Shown in pieces: positions 35,315 to 43,934 of a stretch of DNA of 64,000 nt. Origin of the DNA: an uncultured bacterium (GTDB taxonomy: Bacteria > Bacteroidota > Bacteroidia > Bacteroidales > Bacteroidaceae); contig CAMHUC010000001.1 in assembly GCA_946188155.1 (NCBI GenBank), positions 62,001 to 126,000 of the forward strand, in the 5' to 3' direction. Every line of letters starts with the position of its first letter. Within the stretch, counting starts at the first letter, position 1. The notes beneath the pieces are model-generated. The model was not told the origin of the DNA, searched no databases, and saw only the letters and a list, made by a program, of their open reading frames with translations. The position numbers and the translations under genes are program-made.

Positions 35315-35322
35315 CCGCCAAA
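35291..35322 (-). promoter_or_regulatory. Promoter for the repressor/lysogeny operon
   Basis: Minus-strand TTTG (35319-35322), 20 bp, TATCTTTG (35291-35298). Transcription runs through the operators into the repressor gene, giving a leader of about 170 nt. Its spacer overlaps the early terminator hairpin. Confidence 0.7.
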
Positions 35323-35367
35323 GATATAAGTAAGTAAATAAGTAATTTTAACTAAAATTTGGCAGTT

Positions 35368-35631
35368 ATGGCAGAAAAGAGCACTAAAAACGGAAAATAT
35401 GCAGTCAGGGAGTTACCCGCTTTGCGAGCAAAGATTAACCGGGAGTTCCTGATTAGATTGCAGCCTAAGAACGGCAAAAGCCAGTTAGTAGGCTTTACCC
35501 GTCTTTGCCTTATGATTGGCGACCTACACGCCGAGCATTACGCCAAGAAAGCGTTAAGCAGCATGGCCGACGTGCCTTGCTTTAACCTCAAAGGCCAACA
35601 GGCTATGCGCTTAGTGTTCTTTCCCCGGTAA
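35368..35631 (+). CDS. small early phage protein, unknown
   Basis: 87 residues from the ATG at 35368 (an upstream in-frame TTG is unlikely). Basic; contains INREFLIRLQPKNGKSQLVG. It is the first gene of the early operon, a position often held by Cro-like or other small regulators, but no HTH can be recognised. Confidence 0.65.
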   Translation: MAEKSTKNGKYAVRELPALRAKINREFLIRLQPKNGKSQLVGFTRLCLMIGDLHAEHYAKKALSSMADVPCFNLKGQQAMRLVFFPR

Positions 35632-35666
35632 GGCAAACAAGTATTAACAATAACGAAGTACACAAC

Positions 35667-35873
35667 ATGAAAGTAAAAGTAGAAAAAGTGACACGCGAAG
35701 AATTGCGTAACATGGAGTTTGGAGAAAGCCGGGAGTTTGAACTACCAAACGCCCAGGCTTGCGACAACGGCAAATCCGTTGCCTACCAAATGCAGAATCT
35801 TTTAGGGTGTAAGTTCAGCGTTACAACTGACTACCCTACTAACACACTCACAATTACTAAGAACGCTATATGA
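35667..35873 (+). CDS. small phage protein, unknown
   Basis: 68 residues (KVTREELRNMEFGESREFEL, then SVAYQMQNLLGCKFSV), predicted mixed alpha/beta and compact. It overlaps the next gene by 4 bp (ATGA), so it is translationally coupled to the HTH protein. No family recognised. Confidence 0.7.
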   Translation: MKVKVEKVTREELRNMEFGESREFELPNAQACDNGKSVAYQMQNLLGCKFSVTTDYPTNTLTITKNAI

Positions 35874-36076
35874 TAATCGACAAACCGATAGTAAACCCTG
35901 ATGGCCTGTATAATCAGAAACAGGCAGCGAAAGCCCTACACGTAGACCGGCACACCATAGCCCGCTACGAGGCCGACGGCTCAATAAAGTTTCGCATCCG
36001 TAAGGCGGGTAAAGCCAAGGTTACTACCGGGGCCGAGATTATCAAGTGTTGGCAAGGTATGTATGTAATCAAGTAA
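35870..36076 (+). CDS. excisionase/AlpA-like HTH protein
   Basis: 68 residues with a MerR/Xis-type HTH: LYNQKQAAKALHVDRHTIAR, followed by a wing-like strand and an AEIIKCWQGMY end. It is clearly paralogous to the protein at 62075-62278, which sits at the other end of the phage segment seen here. Such proteins act as excisionases or activators; which role applies here is open. Confidence 0.75.
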   Translation: MIIDKPIVNPDGLYNQKQAAKALHVDRHTIARYEADGSIKFRIRKAGKAKVTTGAEIIKCWQGMYVIK

Positions 36077-36089
36077 TCAGTTTAAGAGT

Positions 36090-36194
36090 ATGGCACAGAT
36101 TATCACAACTACGATTTTTGCCGCTTTGTGCGTAGTATGCACGATTATTTTGGCAAAGGACATTAAGGCGTTAGCCGAAGAAATGAGTAACTAA
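36090..36194 (+). CDS. 34-residue single-span membrane peptide
   Basis: ATG at 36090, stop at 36192-36194. One hydrophobic segment (IFAALCVVCTIILA) is followed by a charged tail (KDIKALAEEMSN). It lies between coding genes on the same strand with 13-15 bp gaps. A nine-G tract (36195-36203) begins directly after the stop. Confidence 0.55.
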   Translation: MAQIITTTIFAALCVVCTIILAKDIKALAEEMSN

Positions 36195-36209
36195 GGGGGG
36201 GGGTAGGAC

Positions 36210-36446
36210 ATGGCAAAGTATGACCCAAATAAAGAACGGTTAGGCAGTCAGGCAATGGCCTTACAGCGAATGGCGAGAGCCTACCCCGACGAATACAAGA
36301 GAGTTAGCGCAATGCGTCAGGCACACGGCATCTTATACAAGTTACCCGCTGACCAATTCGACAAAATTTGTGTGGAAGCCTTGCACGGCTTAGTACGTGA
36401 GGGCATTTGCAAACGCCCACAGCAGATTAGTTTCAATCAAAGATAA
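36210..36446 (+). CDS. small phage protein behind a G9 tract
   Basis: 78 residues, basic and helical (KERLGSQAMALQRMARAYP, QFDKICVEALHGLVREGI). Its ATG is 6 bp after a run of nine G (36195-36203), which covers the ribosome-binding position, so expression could vary if the tract slips. No family recognised. Confidence 0.65.
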   Translation: MAKYDPNKERLGSQAMALQRMARAYPDEYKRVSAMRQAHGILYKLPADQFDKICVEALHGLVREGICKRPQQISFNQR

Positions 36447-36462
36447 TTAAGCACTATTAGTT

Positions 36463-37050
36463 ATGAAAACAGATTTTAGCATTAACGTAAACGTCAGTAT
36501 TGGAGTAACGCCCGAAGTCGTAGCGTTGGTTACGTCTATCCTGACAAAGAAGCCGACGGCCACCGTTGAGGCCCCGGCAAGTGAGCAACCCGCAGCCGAA
36601 GCACCCGGCGACGCAGCACCGGCCCCGGCAGCACCAAAGCGAGGCCGTAAGGCTAAGACACAGACCGCAGAAGCACCCGCCAATGAGCCAGAGCCACAGG
36701 CAGAGGAAGCCGCAGCACCCGCAGGGGATAACGCAGAGGCCCCGGCAAGTGAGCAACCCGCAGCCGAAGCACCCGCAGAGGGTAAGGCCCTGACCGTCGA
36801 AGATGTACGCGAAGCAATGAGACGCGCCCGCGTCAGAATCGAGGGCGAGGATTGGGAAACGAACACACCCGGCGAGGGCTACACCAAATACCACCGTCAG
36901 TTAAACGCCACGTTTAAGAATATTGCCGCCCTGTTAGGCAGCGATAAGCCCAGCACTCTTTCGGAAGATAAGTTTGCATCGTTCATTCAGCAATGCGACG
37001 AACTGATAGTAGGCGCAGACGGAACTATAACAACTAAATGCCCTTTCTAA
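36463..37050 (+). CDS. Ala/Pro/Glu-linker phage protein
   Basis: 195 residues. A short N-terminal beta domain (TDFSINVNVSIGVTPEVVALV) is joined by a low-complexity Ala-Pro-Glu linker (about 35-105) to a C-terminal helical domain (VEDVREAMRRARVRIEG, YHRQLNATFKNIAALLG). The linker includes a 40-bp exact DNA repeat at 36568 and 36736, coding for EAPASEQPAAEAP twice. It may tether two binding activities. The downstream nuclease-like gene starts 1 bp later. Confidence 0.7.
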   Translation: MKTDFSINVNVSIGVTPEVVALVTSILTKKPTATVEAPASEQPAAEAPGDAAPAPAAPKRGRKAKTQTAEAPANEPEPQAEEAAAPAGDNAEAPASEQPAAEAPAEGKALTVEDVREAMRRARVRIEGEDWETNTPGEGYTKYHRQLNATFKNIAALLGSDKPSTLSEDKFASFIQQCDELIVGADGTITTKCPF

Positions 37051-37051
37051 T

Positions 37052-38224
37052 ATGCCCGGACAACACGCGATATTAAGCCCAAGTGCAGCCCACAGGTGGA
37101 TGAATTGCACAGCCGCGCCCCGGTTAGAGGAACACGCCGAGGATAAGGGTAGTACCTACGCCGAAGAGGGTAGTTTGGCACACGCCTATTGCGCCCTGAA
37201 ACTTAAAAAGTTCATGCGCTACGACTTTGCCGAAGAGGAAAAGGAGATAGCCGAACTAAACGAGAAGTACCACACGGGCGAAATGGACGAGTACACAGAT
37301 ACGTACTACACTATCGTAATGGAAAAGTTCAACGCAGCCCGACAAAAGACCCGTGACGCTAAGTTATTGGTTGAAGTACGGTTGGACTTTACTAAGTATA
37401 TCCCGGAGGGTTTCGGCACAGGCGACGCAATTATTATTGCCGATGGTTGCTTAGAGATTATCGACTTTAAGTATGGCAAAGGCGTTAAGGTGTCGGCAGT
37501 CGAAAACCCGCAAATGAAGATTTACGCTTTAGGTGCTTACGAAGCCTATAGTTTTGAATACAACATAGACCGGGTTAGAATGACTATTATACAGCCCCGT
37601 ATCGACAATCTTTCGGAGTTTGAAATTACCGTAGCCGATTTGCAGAAGTGGGCCACCGACGAACTACAGCCAAAGGCGCAGGAAGCATTTGGCCCCAATG
37701 GAAAGCAAGCCCCCGGCGAATGGTGTCAATTCTGCAAGGTGAAAGCCAGATGCAAGGCGTTGGCCGCTACGAGCATTAAGACGGCCACCGAACACGCCGA
37801 CCCTAAGTTAATCAGCGTCGAGGAAATGGCAAGTATCGTATTACCGCAGTTGGCCACTATTAAAACATGGCTAACAGGCGTTGAGGAATACGCACTACAG
37901 CAAGCCTTAGACGGTACGAAATATCCCGGATATAAGATTGTGGCAGGGCGCAGCGTAAGAAAGATTACCGATGCAGAAGCCGTTATGCAGCTTTTGGCCG
38001 ATAATGGCTTTACCCGTGAATCCTACGTTAAGCCCACGGAACTACGAAGTATTACCGACCTTGAAAAACTGATTGGTAAGAAACGCTTTGGCGAATTGTG
38101 CAAAGATTATATCGTTAAGCCGCAGGGCAAACCGACGTTAGCACCTGACAGCGACAAACGCCCGGCTTTCAACGCAGCGGCAGACGATTTTAGCGGTATC
38201 AATCTTAACGAGGATGGCGAATGA
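37052..38224 (+). CDS. DUF2800 PD-(D/E)XK nuclease-like protein
   Basis: 390 residues of the DUF2800 family, related to Cas4/RecB-type PD-(D/E)XK nucleases: N-terminal LSPSAAHRWMNCTAAPRLEE, a GTGDAIIIADGCLEIIDFKYGKG core (metal Asp and D-x-K), and Cys residues (CQFCKVKARCKAL) that in Cas4-type relatives bind an Fe-S cluster. It is part of the common phage block DUF2800-DUF2815-DNA polymerase and presumably processes DNA ends during replication or recombination. Confidence 0.85.
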   Translation: MPGQHAILSPSAAHRWMNCTAAPRLEEHAEDKGSTYAEEGSLAHAYCALKLKKFMRYDFAEEEKEIAELNEKYHTGEMDEYTDTYYTIVMEKFNAARQKTRDAKLLVEVRLDFTKYIPEGFGTGDAIIIADGCLEIIDFKYGKGVKVSAVENPQMKIYALGAYEAYSFEYNIDRVRMTIIQPRIDNLSEFEITVADLQKWATDELQPKAQEAFGPNGKQAPGEWCQFCKVKARCKALAATSIKTATEHADPKLISVEEMASIVLPQLATIKTWLTGVEEYALQQALDGTKYPGYKIVAGRSVRKITDAEAVMQLLADNGFTRESYVKPTELRSITDLEKLIGKKRFGELCKDYIVKPQGKPTLAPDSDKRPAFNAAADDFSGINLNEDGE

Positions 38225-38351
38225 GATTTACAAACTAAGAACGTGGGCGACGATATTACAAGACATCATTAAGGAGTACCCCGGTAGGACTATTGAAAAC
38301 GTCTTAGGCAATATCGAAGCCCGCATAAAAGAAAAGAGCAATGAGAAGTAA
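38214..38351 (+). CDS. 45-residue overlapping small protein
   Basis: ATG at 38214 lies inside the end of DUF2800 and the stop at 38351 lies inside the start of DUF4494, both in a different frame. 45 residues, helical (LRTWATILQDIIKEYPGRTI). It fills exactly the gap between its neighbours, as translationally coupled phage genes often do. Confidence 0.5.
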   Translation: MANEIYKLRTWATILQDIIKEYPGRTIENVLGNIEARIKEKSNEK

Positions 38352-38820
38352 AACAGCAAATTGGTTTATCTGCAAAATCCGCTATGAGAAAACGCCGGAG
38401 GACGGACTACAGAAGAAAGTAACGGAATCCTACGTAGTGGACGCTGTTAGTTTCGGAGAGGCCGAAAGCCGGATAATCGAAGAAATGCAAGCGTACATTA
38501 GTGACGAGTTTGAGATAATCGACATTAGCCGGGCGGCGTTTAAGGAAATTTTCTTTAGCGACGAAGAGACAGCCGACAGATGGTATAACGCCAAATTGGA
38601 GTTTATCACCACTGACGAAAAGACCGAAAAGGAAAAGCGTAGCGCAGTTGTTTACTTAGTCCAGGCAGGAACTTTCGACAACGCCCTGAAGAACGTAAAC
38701 GAGGTTATGGGCGGTACGATGATAGACTACGTAACGGCCAAAATCGAAGAGACTAAGTTAATGGACGTTTTCGAGTATGCTAAGAAAGAGCAAGCCGAGA
38801 ACGCCGAGGAATCAGAGTAA
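38341..38820 (+). CDS. DUF4494 phage protein
   Basis: 159 residues matching DUF4494 (NWFICKIRYEKTPEDGLQKKVTESYVVDAVSF, SFGEAESRIIEEMQ). The family is common in Bacteroidetes phages and mobile elements; function unknown. The C-terminus is charged. Confidence 0.8.
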   Translation: MRSKTANWFICKIRYEKTPEDGLQKKVTESYVVDAVSFGEAESRIIEEMQAYISDEFEIIDISRAAFKEIFFSDEETADRWYNAKLEFITTDEKTEKEKRSAVVYLVQAGTFDNALKNVNEVMGGTMIDYVTAKIEETKLMDVFEYAKKEQAENAEESE

Positions 38821-38838
38821 CAACTAAAACGTAAGATT

Positions 38839-38991
38839 ATGCCTACAGAGAATGAAATTAACAACGTGCTTAACGAATGTTCAGAGCGCGAGGAATTGGG
38901 AGAAACAAAGTACCCCGGTATGACCTACGAGCAGGGCGTAAAAAACGCTATCGAATGGCTACAGGGCTACGGTGAAAACCCGATGGAGTAA
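38839..38991 (+). CDS. 50-residue phage protein
   Basis: ATG at 38839, 50 residues, acidic (MPTENEINNVLNECSEREEL; TYEQGVKNAIEWLQG). It is a clean frame between DUF4494 and DUF2815 on the same strand. Unknown function. Confidence 0.55.
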   Translation: MPTENEINNVLNECSEREELGETKYPGMTYEQGVKNAIEWLQGYGENPME

Positions 38992-39033
38992 GAGATTATT
39001 AACAATAATATTCACTATTAAAATTTTAAGTTT

Positions 39034-39591
39034 ATGATTACACCACAAGTTAAAGAAAACAAGGTAATTTTTGGGCCGTGCCGTTTGTCGTACACCCACG
39101 TTTTCAACCGCTACAATCCTGATGGCGACCAGGCCGATGGTAAGTACATGACTAACGTACTTATCCCCAAGGATGAAAAAGAGACCATCGAGGCCATTAA
39201 CAAGGCTATTGCAGAGGCCAAGAAACAGGCTATCGTCAGCAAGTGGGGAGGCAAAGAGCCTAAGAAGTTGGATATGCCACTACGTGACGGCGACGAAAAG
39301 GACGATGAAAACTACGAGGGCCATTTGTTCGTAAACGCCAAGAGCAACACGCGCCCCGGCATCGTAGACCGTAAGAAAGTGCCTATCGTTGATGAAGAAG
39401 AGGTTTACAGCGGCGTTTGGGCTATTGTGTCGGTTACGTTCTTTGGCTATGACAAGAATGGTAACAAGGGCGTTGCTTGCGGCCTTAACAACATTATGAA
39501 GTTTAAGGACGATGAACACTTTGGCGGCAGGGTATCGGCTGAATCTGACTTTGGCGACGTTGATTTGGGCGACGAAGACGACGACCTGTAA
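39034..39591 (+). CDS. DUF2815 (ssDNA-binding-like) protein
   Basis: 185 residues, DUF2815: KENKVIFGPCRLSYTHVFN, YMTNVLIPKDEKETIEAI, WAIVSVTFFGYDKNGNKGVACGLNN. It ends in an acidic tail (DVDLGDEDDDL) reminiscent of SSB tails but without the terminal PF. It probably coats single-stranded DNA for the phage replication module. Confidence 0.85.
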   Translation: MITPQVKENKVIFGPCRLSYTHVFNRYNPDGDQADGKYMTNVLIPKDEKETIEAINKAIAEAKKQAIVSKWGGKEPKKLDMPLRDGDEKDDENYEGHLFVNAKSNTRPGIVDRKKVPIVDEEEVYSGVWAIVSVTFFGYDKNGNKGVACGLNNIMKFKDDEHFGGRVSAESDFGDVDLGDEDDDL

Positions 39592-39631
39592 GCGATTTCT
39601 TTTCTAACCATACGAATTGATTGTAAGACGC

Positions 39632-39665
39632 GCACCGGCTACCGGGAAGATGTGGTAGCCGGTGC
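39632..39665. repeat. Perfect 12-bp hairpin upstream of the small membrane protein gene
   Basis: GCACCGGCTACC (39632-39643) pairs with 39654-39665, with a 10-nt loop. There is no T-run, so it may be a weak terminator or an mRNA processing/stability element between DUF2815 and the next genes. Confidence 0.65.
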
Positions 39666-39691
39666 AGCAAAAGAAACAAAAACAAAGAATC

Positions 39692-40021
39692 ATGGTAACA
39701 GCAGTAACAATAATAGGAATACTGATAGCAGCGGCGGTAATAGCGGCAGCGTATTTCGCAAACCGCGAAAGGCGTAGGAGCGTCAGGGAGTTTAACCGCC
39801 GACACGCAAGTACCTACAGGCTTAACCGCCTCAATCAGCAGACCTTTAACAAGGCTTTCAACATCGTTTCGGACTTAGTAAAGAACGACGGGGCCGATAT
39901 TGAGGTGATGTTTGATAATCAGGTAGTCTTTAACGGCTACACAGACATAACGGAGTTAGGCGAGCAACCCCAATTCTGGTATAACAAAGCCCTGTTAGAC
40001 AAATACGGAATCGAATACTAA
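39692..40021 (+). CDS. single-span membrane protein, unknown
   Basis: 109 residues from the ATG at 39692. One N-terminal membrane helix (TIIGILIAAAVIAAAYF), then an Arg-rich stretch and a soluble domain (FNIVSDLVKNDGADIEVMFD). Possibly anchored to the inner membrane facing the cytoplasm. Confidence 0.65.
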   Translation: MVTAVTIIGILIAAAVIAAAYFANRERRRSVREFNRRHASTYRLNRLNQQTFNKAFNIVSDLVKNDGADIEVMFDNQVVFNGYTDITELGEQPQFWYNKALLDKYGIEY

Positions 40022-40027
40022 AGCATC

Positions 40028-41983
40028 ATGCAGGAATTAGGAATAGACATAGAGACTTACAGCAGTAACGATTTGGTTAATTGCGGCGTTTACAAATACG
40101 TTGAGGCCCCGGACTTTACGATATTGCTATTTGCCTACGCTATTGACGGTGGGCCGGTGCAATGTGTGGACTTAGCAAGCGGCGAAACCCTACCCGACGA
40201 AGTATTTGCAGCCCTGACAGACCCGGACGTTATCAAGACGGCATTTAACGCGGCCTTTGAAAGAATCTGTATTAGCGTCTATTTCTTTGGCGGCAAACTC
40301 TTAGACCCCGCCCAATGGCGTTGCACGATGGTATTAGCCGCCCGCATGGGCTTACCGCTTTCGTTGGGGCAATGTGGTGAGGTGCTACACTTAGCCGAGG
40401 GCAAAATGAAAGAGGGCCAGGCCCTAATCAGGTACTTTAGCGTACCCGCCCCCAAGACAGGCAAACGGCATCTACCCGCAGACGCGCCGGATAAGTGGGC
40501 TACGTTCAAGGCGTACAATATCCGAGACGTGGAGGTAGAACAGGCCATTTTGAAAAAGGTACGCCGGTTAAAGCCCGCAGCCTTTGACGAAGATTTGTAC
40601 GTAGCCGACCAAGAAATTAACGACCGGGGCGTTATGATAGACCGCGTTTTGGTAGATGCAGCCGCCCGTTTTGACGAAGAGTATAAGGCCGAGTTACTGA
40701 AAGAAGCACAGACGCTAACAGGCATGGAGAACCCCAACAGCCCCGCCCAAATTAAGGAGTGGCTACACAAGGTTACAGGCTTTAGCGTCCAGAGCCTCAA
40801 CAAAAAGAACTTAGACGATTTGGATAAGCAGCTTATCTATTGGCCGAAAGCCCAAAAGGTTTTGGGCATCCGTAGGGAAATGGGTAAGACATCTAACAAA
40901 AAGTACGTCGCTATGCAAAAATGCGTTTGCGCTGATGGTAGAATACACGGACTTTTGCAGTTTTGCGGCGCAGCCCGCACAGGCCGTTGGGCGGGTAGAT
41001 TGGTACAGGTGCAGAACCTACCGCAAAACCATTTGGAAAGTTTGGACTATGCCCGTAACTTAGTACGTCAGGGCAACTTAGAAGAGTTTGAAATGAACTA
41101 CGACAACGTGACGTTTGTACTTAGCGAACTGATACGTACCGCGTTTATTGCAGCCCCCGGCCACACTTTCCACGTTTGCGACTTTTCGGCCATCGAGTGC
41201 AGGGTTATAGCATGGTTAGCCGGTGAAGAGTGGGTATTAGACGTATTCAGGAGTAACGGCGACATCTATTGCGCCAACGCCTCTAAGATGTTCAAAGTAC
41301 CTGTAGAGAAGCACGGACAAAACGCGGAACTACGGCAAAAAGGCAAAATCGCTACTTTGGCTTTGGGATATGGCGGCGGCGTATCGGCTTTGGAAGCAAT
41401 GGGCGGTAGCCGGTTAGGACTGACCGAAAGCGAAGAAAAACAGATTGTGACCCTTTGGCGTGAGAGCAACCCGCGTATAGTGAAGATGTGGGCAGTAGTC
41501 GAAAAAGCGGCCATGACCGCGTTAAAGACCGGGCAGAACGTGACCGTTTACCGAAATATCGTAATCGGCAAGCGTTGGGGTATGCTTACTATTACTCTAC
41601 CGTCAGGCCGGACTATCTGTTATCCACGCGCAGAAGTTGGCGTAGAGTATAACGACGGGTGGAGAGGCGACCACGAAATTATAGAGTACGAGGGCCTTAA
41701 CCAAACTACGAAGAAATGGGAAAAGGTACGTACCTACGGCGGTAAACTTACCGAGAATATAGTGCAAGCCGTAGCCCGTGACATCTTAGGCATCGTGATA
41801 CTACGCGCAAAGGCCGCAGGGCTTAACGTGGTTTTCCACATACACGATGAAATAATAGTTGAGGCTACACCCGACCAGTCTTTGGCCGACGTTGAGGCCC
41901 TATTTAGTACCCCGATTGATTGGTGCAGAGACCTACCCCTAAAAGGCGCAGGGTACACTACACCGTATTATCTGAAAGACTAA
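40028..41983 (+). CDS. Phage family A DNA polymerase
   Basis: 651 residues. N-terminal DEDD-type 3'-5' exonuclease domain (GIDIETYSSNDL). The polymerase domain has motif A near 384 (HVCDFSAIECRVIAWLAGE), motif B near 435 (RQKGKIATLALGYGGG) and motif C near 604 (HIHDEIIVE). It is the replicative polymerase of this phage. It co-occurs with a phage-encoded sliding clamp at 44390. Confidence 0.93.
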   Translation: MQELGIDIETYSSNDLVNCGVYKYVEAPDFTILLFAYAIDGGPVQCVDLASGETLPDEVFAALTDPDVIKTAFNAAFERICISVYFFGGKLLDPAQWRCTMVLAARMGLPLSLGQCGEVLHLAEGKMKEGQALIRYFSVPAPKTGKRHLPADAPDKWATFKAYNIRDVEVEQAILKKVRRLKPAAFDEDLYVADQEINDRGVMIDRVLVDAAARFDEEYKAELLKEAQTLTGMENPNSPAQIKEWLHKVTGFSVQSLNKKNLDDLDKQLIYWPKAQKVLGIRREMGKTSNKKYVAMQKCVCADGRIHGLLQFCGAARTGRWAGRLVQVQNLPQNHLESLDYARNLVRQGNLEEFEMNYDNVTFVLSELIRTAFIAAPGHTFHVCDFSAIECRVIAWLAGEEWVLDVFRSNGDIYCANASKMFKVPVEKHGQNAELRQKGKIATLALGYGGGVSALEAMGGSRLGLTESEEKQIVTLWRESNPRIVKMWAVVEKAAMTALKTGQNVTVYRNIVIGKRWGMLTITLPSGRTICYPRAEVGVEYNDGWRGDHEIIEYEGLNQTTKKWEKVRTYGGKLTENIVQAVARDILGIVILRAKAAGLNVVFHIHDEIIVEATPDQSLADVEALFSTPIDWCRDLPLKGAGYTTPYYLKD

Positions 41984-42118
41984 AAGTTGAACGATAAAAC
42001 TATAGAAATGACGTAGGACGCAAGAAAACGAGTTGGCCGATAAACTATAAGGCGGCAACCCGAAACGCGCTTAGAGCGAGAATTTAACAAAATATTAACA
42101 CTTAAAGCACTTACAATT

Positions 42119-42412
42119 ATGGAAGTAAAAGAGATTGAAAGCAAGATTAGCGAGATTGACGGTAAGATTAGCGGCTTACGAAGTCAGAAAGCCGACCTTA
42201 TGACCCAATTAAGAGACGCTAAACAAATTGAGTTTGAGACGAAGCACGGCGTTAAGTCAGGCGACAAAATGACTACTAAGGTTGGCGCTACTTATTTCTA
42301 CGACCGGCTTATTATTACAGCCTACGGCCATATACTTGTTTTGTGCCACCCGGTTAAGAACGATGGCACGGCAAGCAAGGCCGACCGACACATAGACGAA
42401 GAGGATTTTTAA
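42119..42412 (+). CDS. coiled-coil small phage protein
   Basis: 97 residues, N-terminal coiled coil (IESKISEIDGKISGLRSQKA), then a small beta domain (GATYFYDRLIITAYGHILVL). It follows a 135-bp gap in which I see no gene or clear signal. Confidence 0.65.
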   Translation: MEVKEIESKISEIDGKISGLRSQKADLMTQLRDAKQIEFETKHGVKSGDKMTTKVGATYFYDRLIITAYGHILVLCHPVKNDGTASKADRHIDEEDF

Positions 42413-42488
42413 CCTCAAATTCACAAATCGGCGATAAAATGACCCATTTGCCGCCGATATAACAATTTCAAAATATAAAAATGTTATT

Positions 42489-42671
42489 ATGACTTACGTA
42501 ATTATTTTATTAGTATTACACATCTTAGGAATTGGTATTGTGGCCGCAAAGCACGGAGAACCAAAAGATGGTAAATACAACGTCTTTATAACTCTAACAG
42601 CGGAGGCGTTAGAGTTGTGGCTTTTATACAAAGCCGGATTGTTTAGCGGTTTGTTGGCGATTATTAAATAG
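42489..42671 (+). CDS. 60-residue two-span membrane protein
   Basis: 60 residues with two hydrophobic segments (YVIILLVLHILGIGIVAA; FITLTAEALELWLLY ... GLFSGLLAII) and a short KHGEPKDGK loop. It could be a small inner-membrane phage accessory; unknown. Confidence 0.6.
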   Translation: MTYVIILLVLHILGIGIVAAKHGEPKDGKYNVFITLTAEALELWLLYKAGLFSGLLAIIK

Positions 42672-42678
42672 TTGACAA

Positions 42679-43584
42679 ATGGAAACGATATACTGCCCCA
42701 ACGAAGAGCATACGCGCCGTTTGTTTTACGGCAATCGCTCAAAAGCAAGGTGCATTGGTTGCGAATGTGAAAAGACATGCAAATATAAGGCAGAAGTTGA
42801 GGCTAAACAAGTCGCCCGTTACATGAGTAAAATAAATATCGAAATTAAACAAATTGAAACTATGACAGAGAAAGAAATTAAGATGCAGCTTTTAGATAAG
42901 TTTGCAAACATCGAGAAGCCGGAAACGGTAGATTTTTGCCGCAAGGCATACGAGTTTATCACAGAGGGCGAGACGAAGCAAGCCCCGGCCCCTGTAGTGG
43001 CACAACAAGCCGTTAGCGGATTTCCCAACGGTATTTACCTTATCCTGAATGATGGCAAGGAAATGACCGACTTTGTGCTTTTCGCCCCGGACACCAAAGA
43101 CAGCATTAGTAAGGAGCAGATTAACGCCTGTACCGGCATAGGCGTTAAGCAAGGCGATTGGGCGTTAGTAGTGGCTTTGCACGACGCGGCAAACGGCGAA
43201 GAAATTACCCTGACAGCCAAGAAAGACACTACCAACTACGCCGGTTACATTGATAACTACGTAGACGCGGTAGCGAATTGGAACGGCAAGGCCAATACCG
43301 AACACCTGAAAGCCATTGGCCTTAACAAAGGCATTGAACTTAAAGACGGGCAGTATATCCCCGCATTGGGCGAAATGTACTTTGTCTATATGAATCTGAA
43401 AGCCATTAACGCGGCTTTGGAGTTTGTAGGCGGTACACCGATTGAAAGAGATTGGTATTGGGTAAGTACAGAGTTCAGCGCGACGAACGCCTGGGGTCTG
43501 TTCCTCCCCTACGGCTACGCCTACGGCAGCACTAAGGCGTCGACCACGGGTCTCGTTCGGCCCGTCTCAGCATTTATTTCTTAA
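42679..43584 (+). CDS. C-type-lectin-like protein, candidate DGR variable protein
   Basis: 301 residues. The N-terminal 60 residues carry a Cys cluster (CIGCECEKTC). The middle is a DUF1566/formylglycine-enzyme-like C-type-lectin fold (GFPNGIYLIL, DGQYIPALGEMYFVYMNLKAI). The end, from YWVSTEFSATNAWGL to GLVRPVSAF, is the pattern of variable regions of diversity-generating retroelement targets. Codons in this segment are largely NNC/NNT (for example TTC CTC CCC TAC GGC TAC), consistent with AAY-rich template mutagenesis. They differ from the TTA/CTA-rich phage style. A GAAA-loop hairpin follows. No reverse transcriptase or template repeat is in the window. Confidence 0.7.
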   Translation: METIYCPNEEHTRRLFYGNRSKARCIGCECEKTCKYKAEVEAKQVARYMSKINIEIKQIETMTEKEIKMQLLDKFANIEKPETVDFCRKAYEFITEGETKQAPAPVVAQQAVSGFPNGIYLILNDGKEMTDFVLFAPDTKDSISKEQINACTGIGVKQGDWALVVALHDAANGEEITLTAKKDTTNYAGYIDNYVDAVANWNGKANTEHLKAIGLNKGIELKDGQYIPALGEMYFVYMNLKAINAALEFVGGTPIERDWYWVSTEFSATNAWGLFLPYGYAYGSTKASTTGLVRPVSAFIS

Positions 43585-43611
43585 TCTTTACACTTTAGTT
43601 ATTAAACTTTA

Positions 43612-43631
43612 AGCCCGGCGAAAGCCGGGCT
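43612..43631. other. GC-rich hairpin with GAAA tetraloop after the variable gene
   Basis: AGCCCGGC-GAAA-GCCGGGCT, a perfect 8-bp stem, 27 nt after the stop at 43584, without a T-run. DGR variable regions characteristically have a GC-rich hairpin/cruciform of this size just downstream, needed for retrohoming in phage BPP-1. Confidence 0.6.
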
Positions 43632-43649
43632 ACTAAAAAGCAAAGCGAC

Positions 43650-43934
43650 ATGAAGATAATAAACCAATTCAGACGTAAGGCCCGCGTAGTAGAATCTACT
43701 ACCGATATGAAGCAAGTAGCAATAGCCGCGCAGCAGCAAGCCGAATACTACACGCCACTTTCGGAAGATGAATACCCGGTTATCCTGACTATCAGCGTAC
43801 AGGTTAAAGTATGCTTTGTTTGGGTTACGGTATGGGCTGAAAGTTGCGACGTATCAGACGGCGACACCCGCCCGCACATCGAGAAGAGAGCAAGACGTTT
43901 GGTTAAAATATTGGAGGGCAAAGAAAATGGATAA
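43650..43934 (+). CDS. small phage protein, unknown
   Basis: 94 residues (FRRKARVVESTTDMKQVAIA; a beta stretch VILTISVQVKVCFVWVTVWAE). It overlaps the next small gene by 8 bp. No family recognised. Confidence 0.6.
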   Translation: MKIINQFRRKARVVESTTDMKQVAIAAQQQAEYYTPLSEDEYPVILTISVQVKVCFVWVTVWAESCDVSDGDTRPHIEKRARRLVKILEGKENG

